Assembly (NCBI GenBank): GCA_016875405.1
Contig: VGRJ01000005.1
Location: 1-64,000, forward strand
DNA from: Deltaproteobacteria bacterium
Lineage (GTDB): Bacteria; Myxococcota_A; Polyangia; Polyangiales; Polyangiaceae
Reading direction: 5' to 3'
Length of the DNA stretch: 64,000 nucleotides
A program made the position numbers and the translations under genes. The notes under the pieces were generated by a model that was given only the letters and a program-made list of their open reading frames with translations, did no database searches and was not told the DNA's origin. Shown here piece after piece: positions 51,041 to 59,872 of the stretch (positions are counted from its first letter, which is position 1; every line of letters begins with the position of its first letter).

Positions 51041-53404
51041 TCAAGGTGCGAGGTGTCGCGCCGTCAGCGCAGGCGTCGTGTAGCCCTGCAAGAGCTCCCT
51101 CACGCCGCGGATCGATGCCTCGTAGTCGAGGACGTTCCCCTTCGGCGTCGCGTACTCGAGGTAGAGGTTGTCGTCCGTTGAGACGAGGCCTGCGCCGTCC
51201 GACTCGGCGATGAAGCGGTCGAGCTCGGGGCCCGACAGGACAAGCTTCTCGAGCAAATCCTCGAGCCGCGCGCCCGCGAGCGTGTCTCGCACTCCCGATC
51301 GCGCATCGTGCGCCGCGAGCGCCGCGCGAGAAGCGACGAGCGGCTCCGTGGCTGCGACGACGATCCCCTGATTTCCGCCCACGAACAGCGCCGCGTGGGG
51401 GAAGACCTGCCGGAGCGTGCGGAGCACGACCGCGAGTTCGCGCCGGTGAATGTGGTGGAGCTGTACCCACTGCTGCAACACACCGCGCTTTTGGAGCCGC
51501 TCGCGACAAAGCTCGTAGAACTCGCGGCTGTACAGGTTGGCCGAGCCGGCGAACCAGACGCTCGAGAGCTCGATGGTGATGAGGTCGTATCGGTGCGGAG
51601 TGAGGAGGAGGTGGTTTCGCCCGTCGTTCATGACGAGCGAAACGCGCGGGTCATCGAAGGCGTTGCGGTTCGTCTCCGAGAAGAAGCGCCGCGCCGACTC
51701 GACGATCGCAGGAGAGATCTCGGCGACGTCGATGTGCGCGAACGGGTAGCCCTCCACCGTACCCAGGGTCGTCCCGGTCCCGAGTCCCACGACGAGCGCG
51801 CGCTCGTAGCCGGTGACAAAGAGCGAGGGGAAGTGGGCAAAGCTACGCTGCGCGGTCACCTCCCAGCCGTTATCGCCTTGGAATTTGCCGTTCGTGTACA
51901 TCGTCAGGACATCGCCACGCCGAGCGACGCTGGTGAGGCCGCCATGCACGTCCTCTGCGACGTACACGAGCTCGTCGGGAGGAGCCGCTGCCGCGAAGTA
52001 GACGTTCGCGCCGTTGGTCATGATCTTCATGTCCCACGCGGGGAGGCCGATCACCGTAAGCAACGACGCGAGCGCAGAGCCGTACGCGAAACGCTTACCC
52101 GCCGTCGAGCGTCGTGCGGTGACCACCGCGAGCGCCGCGAACGCCAGCGCGACCGCCTTCAGCGTGGTCTCGGAGCCGATCTTCGGGAGGATCGCGTAGC
52201 CGAACGCAAGCGACCCCGCGATCGAGCCCAGCGTATTGATCGCCGTCAACTGACCGACGCGCTTGCCGACGTCGGCGCGCGCCGCGACTCGGCGAAGGAG
52301 CAACGGGTAGGTGAGCCCCATCGCGAGCGTCGGCAAGGCGAGCGCGACGAACGCGACCGTCGCGCGAACGAGCTCACGGCCTGCCCACGATTCGACTCGC
52401 CCGCCGATCCACAAAAAGATCCGGGTCAGCCCGCCGAGCACCGGCAGCGACGCGAGCAGCGCCACGGCCGACACGCCGAGCGCGACGGGCAAGGCGGCGC
52501 TCCCGAGCCGGCGATCCAAGACACCCGCGATGCTCGCGCCCGCTCCGAGGCACGTCAGGAAGACCGCGAGCATCAAGCCGAAGGCGTACGCGCTGTTGCC
52601 GATGAGGAGCGCGAGCAGGTGCGTGTCGACCACCTCGACCCCGAAGACGAAGAACCCGGACGCGAGGGCGAGGAGCGCGAGCAGGGGTGCCTCGGGGAGC
52701 GGCGACGAGGAGCTCACCTCCTCCGCCGCGCGTCCATCCGCGTCTTGCTCGTTCTGGCCTCGCTCCTCCGCGGCCTCGCCTCGTCCGAGCGTCATCGCCA
52801 CGATACCGATCACCACGTTGAGGACTGCGGCGGCTCGCATGGTGTTCGTGAGCCCCAAGGTCGGCAACACGACGTAGGCACTGACGAGCGCGCCCACCGC
52901 ACCGCCGAGCGTGTTGGCGGCGTAGAGGGCCGAGAGGCGTCGCTTCGCGCCCTCTTCGTCACCGCTGTTCGCGCCCGCGAGGGCCCTCGCGAGCATCGGC
53001 ATCGTGACGCCCATCGCGATGGTTGGAACGACGACGACCGCGGCCGTCAGCGCTGCCCTCACCACCGTCACGGCGACGAGCGAGTCTGGCATGGCAGCGA
53101 TGAGCGCTCGGTAGGCCCCCGCGACCACGTCGAAGAAGAGCGGCGTCATCGCGCACACGACGCCGACGAGGGCCTCGGCGACGCCATAGACGAAGAGCGG
53201 GCGTTTCACATGGTTCGCGTATCGACCGCCGAGGTGCGAGCCGAGGGCGAGCCCGCCCATGAACGCCGCGAGCACCGCGCTCACCGCATACGCCGTGGCC
53301 CCGTAGATGGTGGAGAGCTTCTTCCCGAACGCGACCTGGTAGAGGAGCGCGGTCGCTCCGGAGGTCAGGAACAAGAGCGAAGTGATGCGAACTCGTGCTA
53401 ACAA
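51041..53404 (-). CDS. polytopic membrane protein with spermidine-synthase-like domain
   Basis: 787 residues from TTG 53404. The N-terminal part has about 12 or more hydrophobic helices (LLFLTSGATALLYQVAFGKK, VSAVLAAFMGGLALGSHLGG etc.) in MFS-like arrangement with a low-complexity acidic/Gly-rich loop near 215-245. The C-terminal soluble domain has VVGLGTGTTLGTVEGYPFAH, HIDVAEISPAIVESARRFFS and DDPRVSLVMNDGRNHLL, the nucleotide-binding part of spermidine synthases. Such fusions occur widely but their substrate is unknown, and polyamine-binding residues cannot be confirmed here. Confidence 0.85.
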   Translation of the reverse strand: MLARVRITSLLFLTSGATALLYQVAFGKKLSTIYGATAYAVSAVLAAFMGGLALGSHLGGRYANHVKRPLFVYGVAEALVGVVCAMTPLFFDVVAGAYRALIAAMPDSLVAVTVVRAALTAAVVVVPTIAMGVTMPMLARALAGANSGDEEGAKRRLSALYAANTLGGAVGALVSAYVVLPTLGLTNTMRAAAVLNVVIGIVAMTLGRGEAAEERGQNEQDADGRAAEEVSSSSPLPEAPLLALLALASGFFVFGVEVVDTHLLALLIGNSAYAFGLMLAVFLTCLGAGASIAGVLDRRLGSAALPVALGVSAVALLASLPVLGGLTRIFLWIGGRVESWAGRELVRATVAFVALALPTLAMGLTYPLLLRRVAARADVGKRVGQLTAINTLGSIAGSLAFGYAILPKIGSETTLKAVALAFAALAVVTARRSTAGKRFAYGSALASLLTVIGLPAWDMKIMTNGANVYFAAAAPPDELVYVAEDVHGGLTSVARRGDVLTMYTNGKFQGDNGWEVTAQRSFAHFPSLFVTGYERALVVGLGTGTTLGTVEGYPFAHIDVAEISPAIVESARRFFSETNRNAFDDPRVSLVMNDGRNHLLLTPHRYDLITIELSSVWFAGSANLYSREFYELCRERLQKRGVLQQWVQLHHIHRRELAVVLRTLRQVFPHAALFVGGNQGIVVAATEPLVASRAALAAHDARSGVRDTLAGARLEDLLEKLVLSGPELDRFIAESDGAGLVSTDDNLYLEYATPKGNVLDYEASIRGVRELLQGYTTPALTARHLAP

Positions 53405-53445
53405 AACGAGCCGACGCTAGTTCGCCCCCCAAGCGCGCGCAACGA

Positions 53446-54618
53446 ATGACCGACGCATCCTCGACGCTCCATCCGCTCGAGCGCCTCCCCGAGGAGTGGC
53501 GTGCGTGGGTCACCGCGCGACGCCATCCGGCGTACCGAGGCGATCAGGTATTCGACTGGCTCCACGGACGCCGCGTCGCCGACCCCGACCGCATGACGAA
53601 CCTGCCAGCGGGGCTGAAGCGCGAGCTCGCGGCGGAAGGGCTCGCGCCGCCCGCGTTGATCGCTCACGTTCATCGATCGAGCGACGGGACGCGTAAGCTC
53701 CTGGTCGAGCTCGCCGACACGAGCCGCATCGAGACCGTCCTCCTGCCGGTGTCCTCGTCGAGCGAAGACGGCGAGGACGACGACGAGGACGACGTCGTCG
53801 CTCGAGAAGCGCAGGGTCACGCGGCCCCTACGGCGTCCGCGGCGCGAGTCTCTCAGTGCATCTCGACGCAGGTCGGGTGTGCGATGGGCTGCGTGTTCTG
53901 CGCGAGCGGAGTGGCTGGCCTGAAGCGACATCTGTCCGCCGCCGAGATCGTCGCGCAAGTGTGGCTCGCTCATGAGGCGCTCGAGCCAGACGAGGCGCTG
54001 CGAAACCTCGTCTTCATGGGGATGGGCGAGCCGCTCCACAACTACGACGCGACCGCACGCGCGCTACGTCTCTTGACGCACTCTCGAGGGCTCGGGCTCT
54101 CGCCACGACGCATCACCGTGTCGACCTCCGGCCTCGTCCCGGAGCTCGACCGATTCGGTACCGAGTTCGGCGGCAAGGTCGGCCTCGCGATCTCGCTTCA
54201 TCAAGCCGACGACGCAAAGCGCAGCGCGCTGATGCCGGTGAACCAGCGCTATCCCATCGCGACGCTGCTCGCGGCGGTGCGCCGTTACCCCATGGACAGG
54301 CGACGACGCGTCACCATCGAGTACACGCTCGTCGCCGGACAGAATGACGGCGATGACGACGCGCGGCGCCTCGGCCGACTACTCGCTGGGATGCCCGTGA
54401 AGGTGAACCTCATCCCGATGAATCCGATCGAGCACTCCCGCCTCGGTCCTCCGGCGCTGCCTCGAGTCGCGGAGTTCCAGGCGCGCCTCCAGGCGGCGGG
54501 CCTCCTCTGCTTCGTGCGCCGCCGCCGCGGTGATGACGTGGCCGCCGCGTGCGGGCAGCTCGTGCTCGCGGGTGAGCGGCCCAACGCCCGCTTTGTGTCG
54601 CGCCAACCGCGCGGTTGA
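53446..54618 (+). CDS. rlmN: dual-specificity RNA methyltransferase RlmN (radical SAM)
   Basis: 390 residues from ATG 53446. It methylates C2 of A2503 in 23S rRNA and A37 of certain tRNAs. The radical-SAM cluster CAMGCVFC gives Cys145, Cys149 and Cys152. Also present are VFMGMGEPLHNYD, the VSTSGLVPELDRFG segment, AISLHQADDAKRSALMPVNQ, and the RRRRGDDVAAACGQL end with the mechanistic Cys. An unusual acidic insertion (about 102-135, with EDGEDDDEDDVV) lies before the cluster. Overlap with the divergent gene's start region is avoided by this ATG. Confidence 0.95.
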   Translation: MTDASSTLHPLERLPEEWRAWVTARRHPAYRGDQVFDWLHGRRVADPDRMTNLPAGLKRELAAEGLAPPALIAHVHRSSDGTRKLLVELADTSRIETVLLPVSSSSEDGEDDDEDDVVAREAQGHAAPTASAARVSQCISTQVGCAMGCVFCASGVAGLKRHLSAAEIVAQVWLAHEALEPDEALRNLVFMGMGEPLHNYDATARALRLLTHSRGLGLSPRRITVSTSGLVPELDRFGTEFGGKVGLAISLHQADDAKRSALMPVNQRYPIATLLAAVRRYPMDRRRRVTIEYTLVAGQNDGDDDARRLGRLLAGMPVKVNLIPMNPIEHSRLGPPALPRVAEFQARLQAAGLLCFVRRRRGDDVAAACGQLVLAGERPNARFVSRQPRG

Positions 54619-54633
54619 GCTAACCGTCGAGCC

Positions 54634-56028
54634 GTGTTTGCCAAGCTGATGATCGCCAACCGTGGCGAGATAGCGTGCCGTGTCATCCGCACTGCGAAGC
54701 GCCTCGGCATTCCGACCCTCGCCGTCTACTCCGAAGCCGACGCTGCCGCGCCGCACGTGCGCCTCGCCGACGAGTCGGTCTGCATCGGCCCGCCGCCGGT
54801 CTCGCAGAGCTACCTCGCCATCGAGCGGCTCGTCGAGGTGGCGAGCGCACACGGCGTCACCGCGGTTCACCCAGGCTACGGCCTCCTCAGCGAGAACGAG
54901 GCCTTCGCGAGCGCGCTCTCCGCGAAGGGCATCACCTTCGTAGGCCCATCCCCCGAGGCGCTCGACGTGTTCGGCGACAAGATCAAGGCGCGCGACGTGG
55001 CGCGTCGTGCGGGAGTCTCGCCGCCGCCGGGCACCGACGGTCCCATCGCAGTCGACGACGCAGAGGCTCTCGCGCGCGAAGCTGCTCGCATCGGATTTCC
55101 GCTGCTCGTCAAGGCAGCGGGTGGCGGCGGCGGGATCGGGATGCAAGTCGTCCAGAAGGAAAAGCAGCTCGCCAAGGCCGTCGCGTCCTGCAGCGACCGC
55201 GGCCGGTCGGCTTTCGGAGATCCGCGGGTGTACCTCGAACGCTACGTCACGACGCCGAAGCACATCGAGGTGCAGGTCCTGTGCGACGCGCATGGCAACG
55301 CCGTCGCGGTCGGGGATCGCGAGTGCAGCATGCAGCGTCGACACCAGAAGGTGATCGAGGAGGCCCCGTCACCCGCACCGTTCTTCGCGGGCGACGGGGG
55401 CGCCGCGCGACGCAAAGCGCTCCACGAAGCGGCGCTTCGGATCGTGACCAGCGTGGGCTACCGCGGCGCGGGCACGGTCGAGTTCGTCGCGTCGTCCGAG
55501 GGCGAACTCTTCTTCCTCGAGGTCAACGCGCGCTTGCAAGTCGAGCACTGCGTGAGCGAGATGTGCTCGGGTCTCGACCTGGTCGAAGAGCAGCTCCGCA
55601 TCGCGGCGGGGCTCGCGCTCTCTGATGCGGCCCGAAGCCACGAATTGCGCGGGCACTCGATCGAAGCGCGCATCTATGCCGAGGACCCCGCGAAGCACTT
55701 CATGCCGCAGCCCGGCACGTTGACCCGCCTCACGTGGCCGCTCGAGCGCTCGTGGCTCCGCGTCGAGGCCGGCTACGAGGAGGGCATGGAGGTCACCCCC
55801 TACTACGACCCGATGCTGGCGAAGCTCGTGGTCTACGGTGCTACGCGCGCCGAGGCATGCGCGCGACTCGACGAGGTCCTCGCCGAGACCGACATCGCGA
55901 TCACCGGAGCCGGAGGTCCTGCCAACACGAACGTTGCGTTCTGCCGAGCACTCGTCGCCTCGACGCCGTTCGTTGATGCCACGTATGACACCGCCACCGC
56001 TGAGGCCCTCGCCAAGGAGTCACGATGA
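54634..56028 (+). CDS. accC: biotin carboxylase (acetyl-/acyl-CoA carboxylase subunit)
   Basis: 464 residues from GTG 54634. It carboxylates biotin on the carrier protein using ATP and bicarbonate. Motifs: FAKLMIANRGEIACRVIRTA, AVHPGYGLLSENEAFA, KAAGGGGGIGMQVV (ATP-grasp glycine loop), RHIEVQVL-like KHIEVQVLCD, RECSMQRRHQKVIEEAPSPA, FFLEVNARLQVEHCVSEM and EARIYAEDPAKHFMPQPG. Catalytic Arg/Glu/Asn residues in the EVNARLQVEH region are present. No biotin-carrier gene accB is adjacent. Its stop overlaps the next gene (ATGA). Confidence 0.93.
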   Translation: MFAKLMIANRGEIACRVIRTAKRLGIPTLAVYSEADAAAPHVRLADESVCIGPPPVSQSYLAIERLVEVASAHGVTAVHPGYGLLSENEAFASALSAKGITFVGPSPEALDVFGDKIKARDVARRAGVSPPPGTDGPIAVDDAEALAREAARIGFPLLVKAAGGGGGIGMQVVQKEKQLAKAVASCSDRGRSAFGDPRVYLERYVTTPKHIEVQVLCDAHGNAVAVGDRECSMQRRHQKVIEEAPSPAPFFAGDGGAARRKALHEAALRIVTSVGYRGAGTVEFVASSEGELFFLEVNARLQVEHCVSEMCSGLDLVEEQLRIAAGLALSDAARSHELRGHSIEARIYAEDPAKHFMPQPGTLTRLTWPLERSWLRVEAGYEEGMEVTPYYDPMLAKLVVYGATRAEACARLDEVLAETDIAITGAGGPANTNVAFCRALVASTPFVDATYDTATAEALAKESR

Positions 56029-57758
56029 CCGACACGACCACCGTCGAGCGCGCGCGCGCGTGGCTCGCCCACGACCCCGACGAGAGCACCCGCACCGAGC
56101 TCGCAGCGCTGCTCGAGGCGAACGCACCTGACCTCGCGGACCGCTTCTCGGGTCCTCTCAAATTCGGCACCGCCGGGCTCCGCGGCGTCCTCGGGGCCGG
56201 AGAGAGCCGAATGAACCGCGCGGTCGTGCGGCGCGCGACGCTCGGCCTCGCCGCGTACCTGCTCACGAACGAACCCGACGCGAAGACGCGCGGCGTCGTG
56301 ATCGGCTACGACGGCCGTAAGATGGGCCGCGAGTTCGCAGAAGATACGGCCGCGGTGTTGCTCGCAGCCGGGATCCCGGTGCACCTGTCCGAGCGCGTCT
56401 GCCCGACGCCGCTCGTGGCTTACGCCGTGACGGCGCTCGGGGCGTCCGCCGGGGTCATGGTGACCGCGAGCCACAACCCTCCGGAGTACAACGGCTACAA
56501 GGCCTACGCGAAGAACGGCGCGCAGATCATCCCGCCGATGGACACGGGGATCGCCGCGGCGATCGAGGCCGGACCGCCCGCGGATCACGTCCCGCTTGCC
56601 GATCTCGTCGCAGCGCGAACATCGGGCCTCCTCAAGGACCTCGGAGAGTCTGTCCGACAGCAGTACCTCGGCGCCATCGCCGCGCTGATCGATCAGGGGA
56701 CCGGCGACCGCTCGTTGTCGATCGTCTACACGCCCCTCCATGGCGTCGGCCTCGAGCTCTGCTCGGAGGCCCTCGCGCGGGCCGGCTTCACGAACGTGCA
56801 CGTCGTCGCCGAGCAAGCCGAGCCGGACGGCGATTTCCCCACGGTCGCGTTCCCCAACCCCGAAGAGAAAGGCGCCCTCGACCTCGCGCTCGCGCTCGCG
56901 AAGTCGAAGGGGGCGGCGCTCGTGATCGCGAACGATCCGGACGCAGACCGACTCGCCGCGGTGGTGCGCACGCCCGCCGGCTATCGCGCGCTGACCGGAA
57001 ACGAGGTCGGTGTGCTGCTCGGTCACCGGGCGCTCGAGCGGGATGCTCGCTCGCCACGACCAGGCCAACCGCTCGTCATCACGACGATCGTCTCGTCGCC
57101 GCTCCTCGGGGTCATCGCTCGCGCGCGCGGCGCCGCATATGACGAGACCCTAACCGGCTTCAAGTGGATCGCGAATAAAGCCATGGAGCGAGAGGCGACC
57201 GAAGGGGCGCGCTTTCTCTTCGGCTACGAGGAAGCGTTGGGCTACAGCGTCGGGACCGTCGCGCGCGACAAGGATGGGGTCGGCGCGGCGCTCGTCCTCG
57301 CCACCCTCGCGGCCGAGCTCCACGCAGATGGGAAGACGCTCGTCGACGAGCTCGAGCGCATCGGGTCACTCTACGGCACGTTCACGAGCCGGCAACGCTC
57401 GCTCGGCTATCCCGGCGCGGAGGGCAGTAAGACGATGGCGACCCTCATGGCCAAGCTGCGCGCGGCTCCACCCTCCGAGCTCGGAGGCCTCGCCGTCACG
57501 ACTCGAACCGACTGCCTCGCGCAGACCCGAACGGACTCGACGGGAACGCACGCGCTGTCGCTGCCGAAGAGCGACGTCGTGGTGCTCGAGCTCGAAGGCG
57601 GGCACCGAGTGATCGCGCGACCGAGCGGGACCGAGCCGAAGCTCAAGATCTACGTCGACGTGCGGCTCCCGGCGGGGCCGCCGACCGAGGATGCGCGTCG
57701 CGACGGTGCCGAGCTCCTCGACCGACTCGAAGCGGCGATGGTCGCGCGGATGAGCTGA
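56025..57758 (+). CDS. phosphohexomutase (phosphoglucomutase/phosphomannomutase family)
   Basis: 577 residues. Catalytic Ser149 in VTASHNPPEYNGYKAY, metal-binding loop ANDPDADRL near 304, sugar-recognition GYEEALGYSVG and the C-terminal phosphate-binding RPSGTEPKLKIY. The N-terminal FGTAGLRGVLGAGESRMN is typical of the PgcA/PGM-PMM type of about 570-580 residues. It interconverts hexose-1- and hexose-6-phosphates. The ATG overlaps the biotin carboxylase stop (ATGA), a coupling without an obvious metabolic link. Whether the substrate is glucose or mannose is not decided. Confidence 0.9.
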   Translation: MTDTTTVERARAWLAHDPDESTRTELAALLEANAPDLADRFSGPLKFGTAGLRGVLGAGESRMNRAVVRRATLGLAAYLLTNEPDAKTRGVVIGYDGRKMGREFAEDTAAVLLAAGIPVHLSERVCPTPLVAYAVTALGASAGVMVTASHNPPEYNGYKAYAKNGAQIIPPMDTGIAAAIEAGPPADHVPLADLVAARTSGLLKDLGESVRQQYLGAIAALIDQGTGDRSLSIVYTPLHGVGLELCSEALARAGFTNVHVVAEQAEPDGDFPTVAFPNPEEKGALDLALALAKSKGAALVIANDPDADRLAAVVRTPAGYRALTGNEVGVLLGHRALERDARSPRPGQPLVITTIVSSPLLGVIARARGAAYDETLTGFKWIANKAMEREATEGARFLFGYEEALGYSVGTVARDKDGVGAALVLATLAAELHADGKTLVDELERIGSLYGTFTSRQRSLGYPGAEGSKTMATLMAKLRAAPPSELGGLAVTTRTDCLAQTRTDSTGTHALSLPKSDVVVLELEGGHRVIARPSGTEPKLKIYVDVRLPAGPPTEDARRDGAELLDRLEAAMVARMS

Positions 57759-57847
57759 CCTTCGGGGCGTCGGTCACGCCCGGCGGACGTCCTCGGCACG
57801 GCGGCGCAGCCTTGATCTCAATCAATCCGCAAGGCTCGTCGGGCCTC

Positions 57848-59785
57848 TCACCCGACCGGAGCGCGGAGGGTCACCTCTTCGAGGCTCACACCAAGAAAGC
57901 GGCGCGGTCGTACCGTCACCACCACCGCGCGCTCTTCGACGGCGAGCGAGAGCTCGGGGCCTGGCGGAGGAGCGTTCTCGAAGAGCTCACCGAGCCCGAC
58001 CTCGAAGGAGCGACGCACGTCGACGCCATGGCCCGCGCGTGAGACGTGACGCCCCAGCCACTCGAGCGACTGCGCGAGCCGGGCGACGAACAGCTGATCC
58101 GTGAGCGAGGTCTGCGGGAGGCGCTCGGCCTCTCCGCTCGAAGCCCCCTCGTACGTGCGCTTTGGCGGCGGAACGTAGGCCGTCGTCGCCGTCGCGAGGT
58201 AGGCCGAGTCGCTGTTCGGCTGCGCGGCGAGCGCGGTGATGCCGATGCGCGCGAGGGCCCGCTGCGTCTCCGTCGAGAGGAAGGCCTCGGTCGGCACGGC
58301 GACGCGCTCTCCGTTGGATCGCGTGAGCTCTCGCACCGGTAGGTTCTCGAGGAGGCCGCCCTCGCGTGTCCCCGTAACGCCCGCAGGCCAACCGAAGCGC
58401 GCGTGGCTCTTCACGGCAAGCGCGCCGATCGCGTACGCGGGCCGAAGCCATACCTCGCCCTCCCCTGCACTCGCTGCCTCGACGACCGTCGCCTCGCGGA
58501 CTCGGGACGAACGCGCGTCGTAAGGGCCGCGGGCGAACACGCGGTTCAAGGCGAGACCGCACCACAGCGCGCTCGGGCGGTTCGCCTCCGCACGCCAGGG
58601 AGCGCTCGCAGGTGCCTCGAAGAGCGATTGCGGATAGTCGAGGCGATCGAGTTCCGAGAGCTCGACCCCGAGGAGCGCGGGCGCGGCGTTCGTCACGACG
58701 AAGAGCGCGTTTGCCTCCGCAACGCCGGCGACCTCGCGCAACCAAGCAAGCGACGCGGCATCACGCCCCACCTCGTGGTCGACGATGGCGAGCGTCACGG
58801 GAGGCTCGTCCTCTCCGGTCTCGGAGGCGACGCGCGCGAGCGCCGAAGGCGCCTCATCGCGAAGGCACGACAGCACCTCGACGTGCACCCCTTGCTTCGG
58901 CATCCGCCCGACGAGGAGCGCGAGGCCACGGTACGCCTCTTCGAGGCGACGAACCTCGGGGTGCTGGAGGATCTGCGCGAGCTCGACGGCGAGCGCCCGC
59001 TCGAGGATCCGAATCGCCTCATCGGGTCTCGCGCCAGGCTGCCCCTTGCCGCTGTGCGCCACCGCAGCCAAAAAAGCGTCGAATCGGCCCGTCTTGGCTG
59101 GCTCAGGCGCGACGCGCGGCTCGTCGTCGATGCCCCTCGATGGCGGCGCCACCTCGAGGTCGAGCATCCCGAGGATGCGGTCCGCGGCGTCATCGGCTCG
59201 AGGAGCGACGCGCGGCATGACGCGCTCGACCTTCGACGCTGGCACCTCGACTCCTCCGAGCACGCGAGCCACCAGGGGCGAGCCGTCCCAGCGCCGGGAC
59301 AGCTCGGCCGCGACCGCCTCGACGCTCGCCGCTCCGGTCCTGAGGTCCTCGAGGACGGCGCGACCTTCGAGCAGCTTGCGCAGCGGCACCACGTCGCGGC
59401 ACAGCGCATCTGGGCGGAGCGCGGCGAGCGAGCCTACTGGGACGTCGACGCGAGTCCGTGCGCCGTCCGCGAGTACGCTCTCGATCTCGATCGAGAGCCG
59501 AGGCTTTAGGGTGGCGAAGAGCGCATCGACCTCACCGGCCGCGAGGCGAATCGGGTGCTCCGGCGCGAGGATGCCGGCGTTGTAGTCGCGGTCAGGGACA
59601 AAGTCCCCCACGACGAGGACACGCATCGGCGGGATCATTCCGGTTACCTCGATCAAAGCGTCTGCTTCGTGAGCGACCGCGCGCGCGCCGTCGCCCTTGA
59701 CGACCTCCGCGACGGGCCGCGAGGGCCCGACGCCGAAGCCAATTCCACCAATCGTGAAGCCACCTTTGGGTTCGTCGCTCGACAC
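57848..59785 (-). CDS. TssB-TssC-like fused sheath protein, type VI secretion-associated
   Basis: 645 residues. After a Gly-rich N-terminus (GGFTIGGIGFGVGPSRPVAE), residues 52-150 resemble TssB: PPMRVLVVGDFVPDRDYNAG, then the SIEIESVL...RVDVPVGSL and RKLLEGRAVLEDLRTG segments. Residues 262-640 resemble TssC: ERALAVELAQILQHPEVRRL, EEAYRGLALLVGRMPKQGVH, LAIVDHEVGRDAASLAWLRE and a C-terminal region with ALARIGITALAAQPNSDSAY and the terminal VEERAVVVTVRPRRFLGVSL. A separate tssB-tssC pair is upstream on the same strand, across murI. The fusion may form a second sheath, a regulator or a baseplate adaptor. Its stop converges with the phosphohexomutase gene. Assignment rests on residue-level similarity seen by eye. 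Confidence 0.7.
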   Translation of the reverse strand: MSSDEPKGGFTIGGIGFGVGPSRPVAEVVKGDGARAVAHEADALIEVTGMIPPMRVLVVGDFVPDRDYNAGILAPEHPIRLAAGEVDALFATLKPRLSIEIESVLADGARTRVDVPVGSLAALRPDALCRDVVPLRKLLEGRAVLEDLRTGAASVEAVAAELSRRWDGSPLVARVLGGVEVPASKVERVMPRVAPRADDAADRILGMLDLEVAPPSRGIDDEPRVAPEPAKTGRFDAFLAAVAHSGKGQPGARPDEAIRILERALAVELAQILQHPEVRRLEEAYRGLALLVGRMPKQGVHVEVLSCLRDEAPSALARVASETGEDEPPVTLAIVDHEVGRDAASLAWLREVAGVAEANALFVVTNAAPALLGVELSELDRLDYPQSLFEAPASAPWRAEANRPSALWCGLALNRVFARGPYDARSSRVREATVVEAASAGEGEVWLRPAYAIGALAVKSHARFGWPAGVTGTREGGLLENLPVRELTRSNGERVAVPTEAFLSTETQRALARIGITALAAQPNSDSAYLATATTAYVPPPKRTYEGASSGEAERLPQTSLTDQLFVARLAQSLEWLGRHVSRAGHGVDVRRSFEVGLGELFENAPPPGPELSLAVEERAVVVTVRPRRFLGVSLEEVTLRAPVG

Positions 59786-59872
59786 GGAGCGAGGATAGGA
59801 TTGGCTGAGCCACGCGGAAAGAGTGATGTATGGTGCGCGCGTGGTGAGGGCCGGGACAGCGCGGGGTCGCGC

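Noticed and set aside
57808-57836. AGCCTTG...CAAGGCT hairpin as a terminator of the phosphohexomutase gene
   Set aside because: The stem is only 7 bp with a 15-nt loop and no T tract, so it was not reported as a feature.
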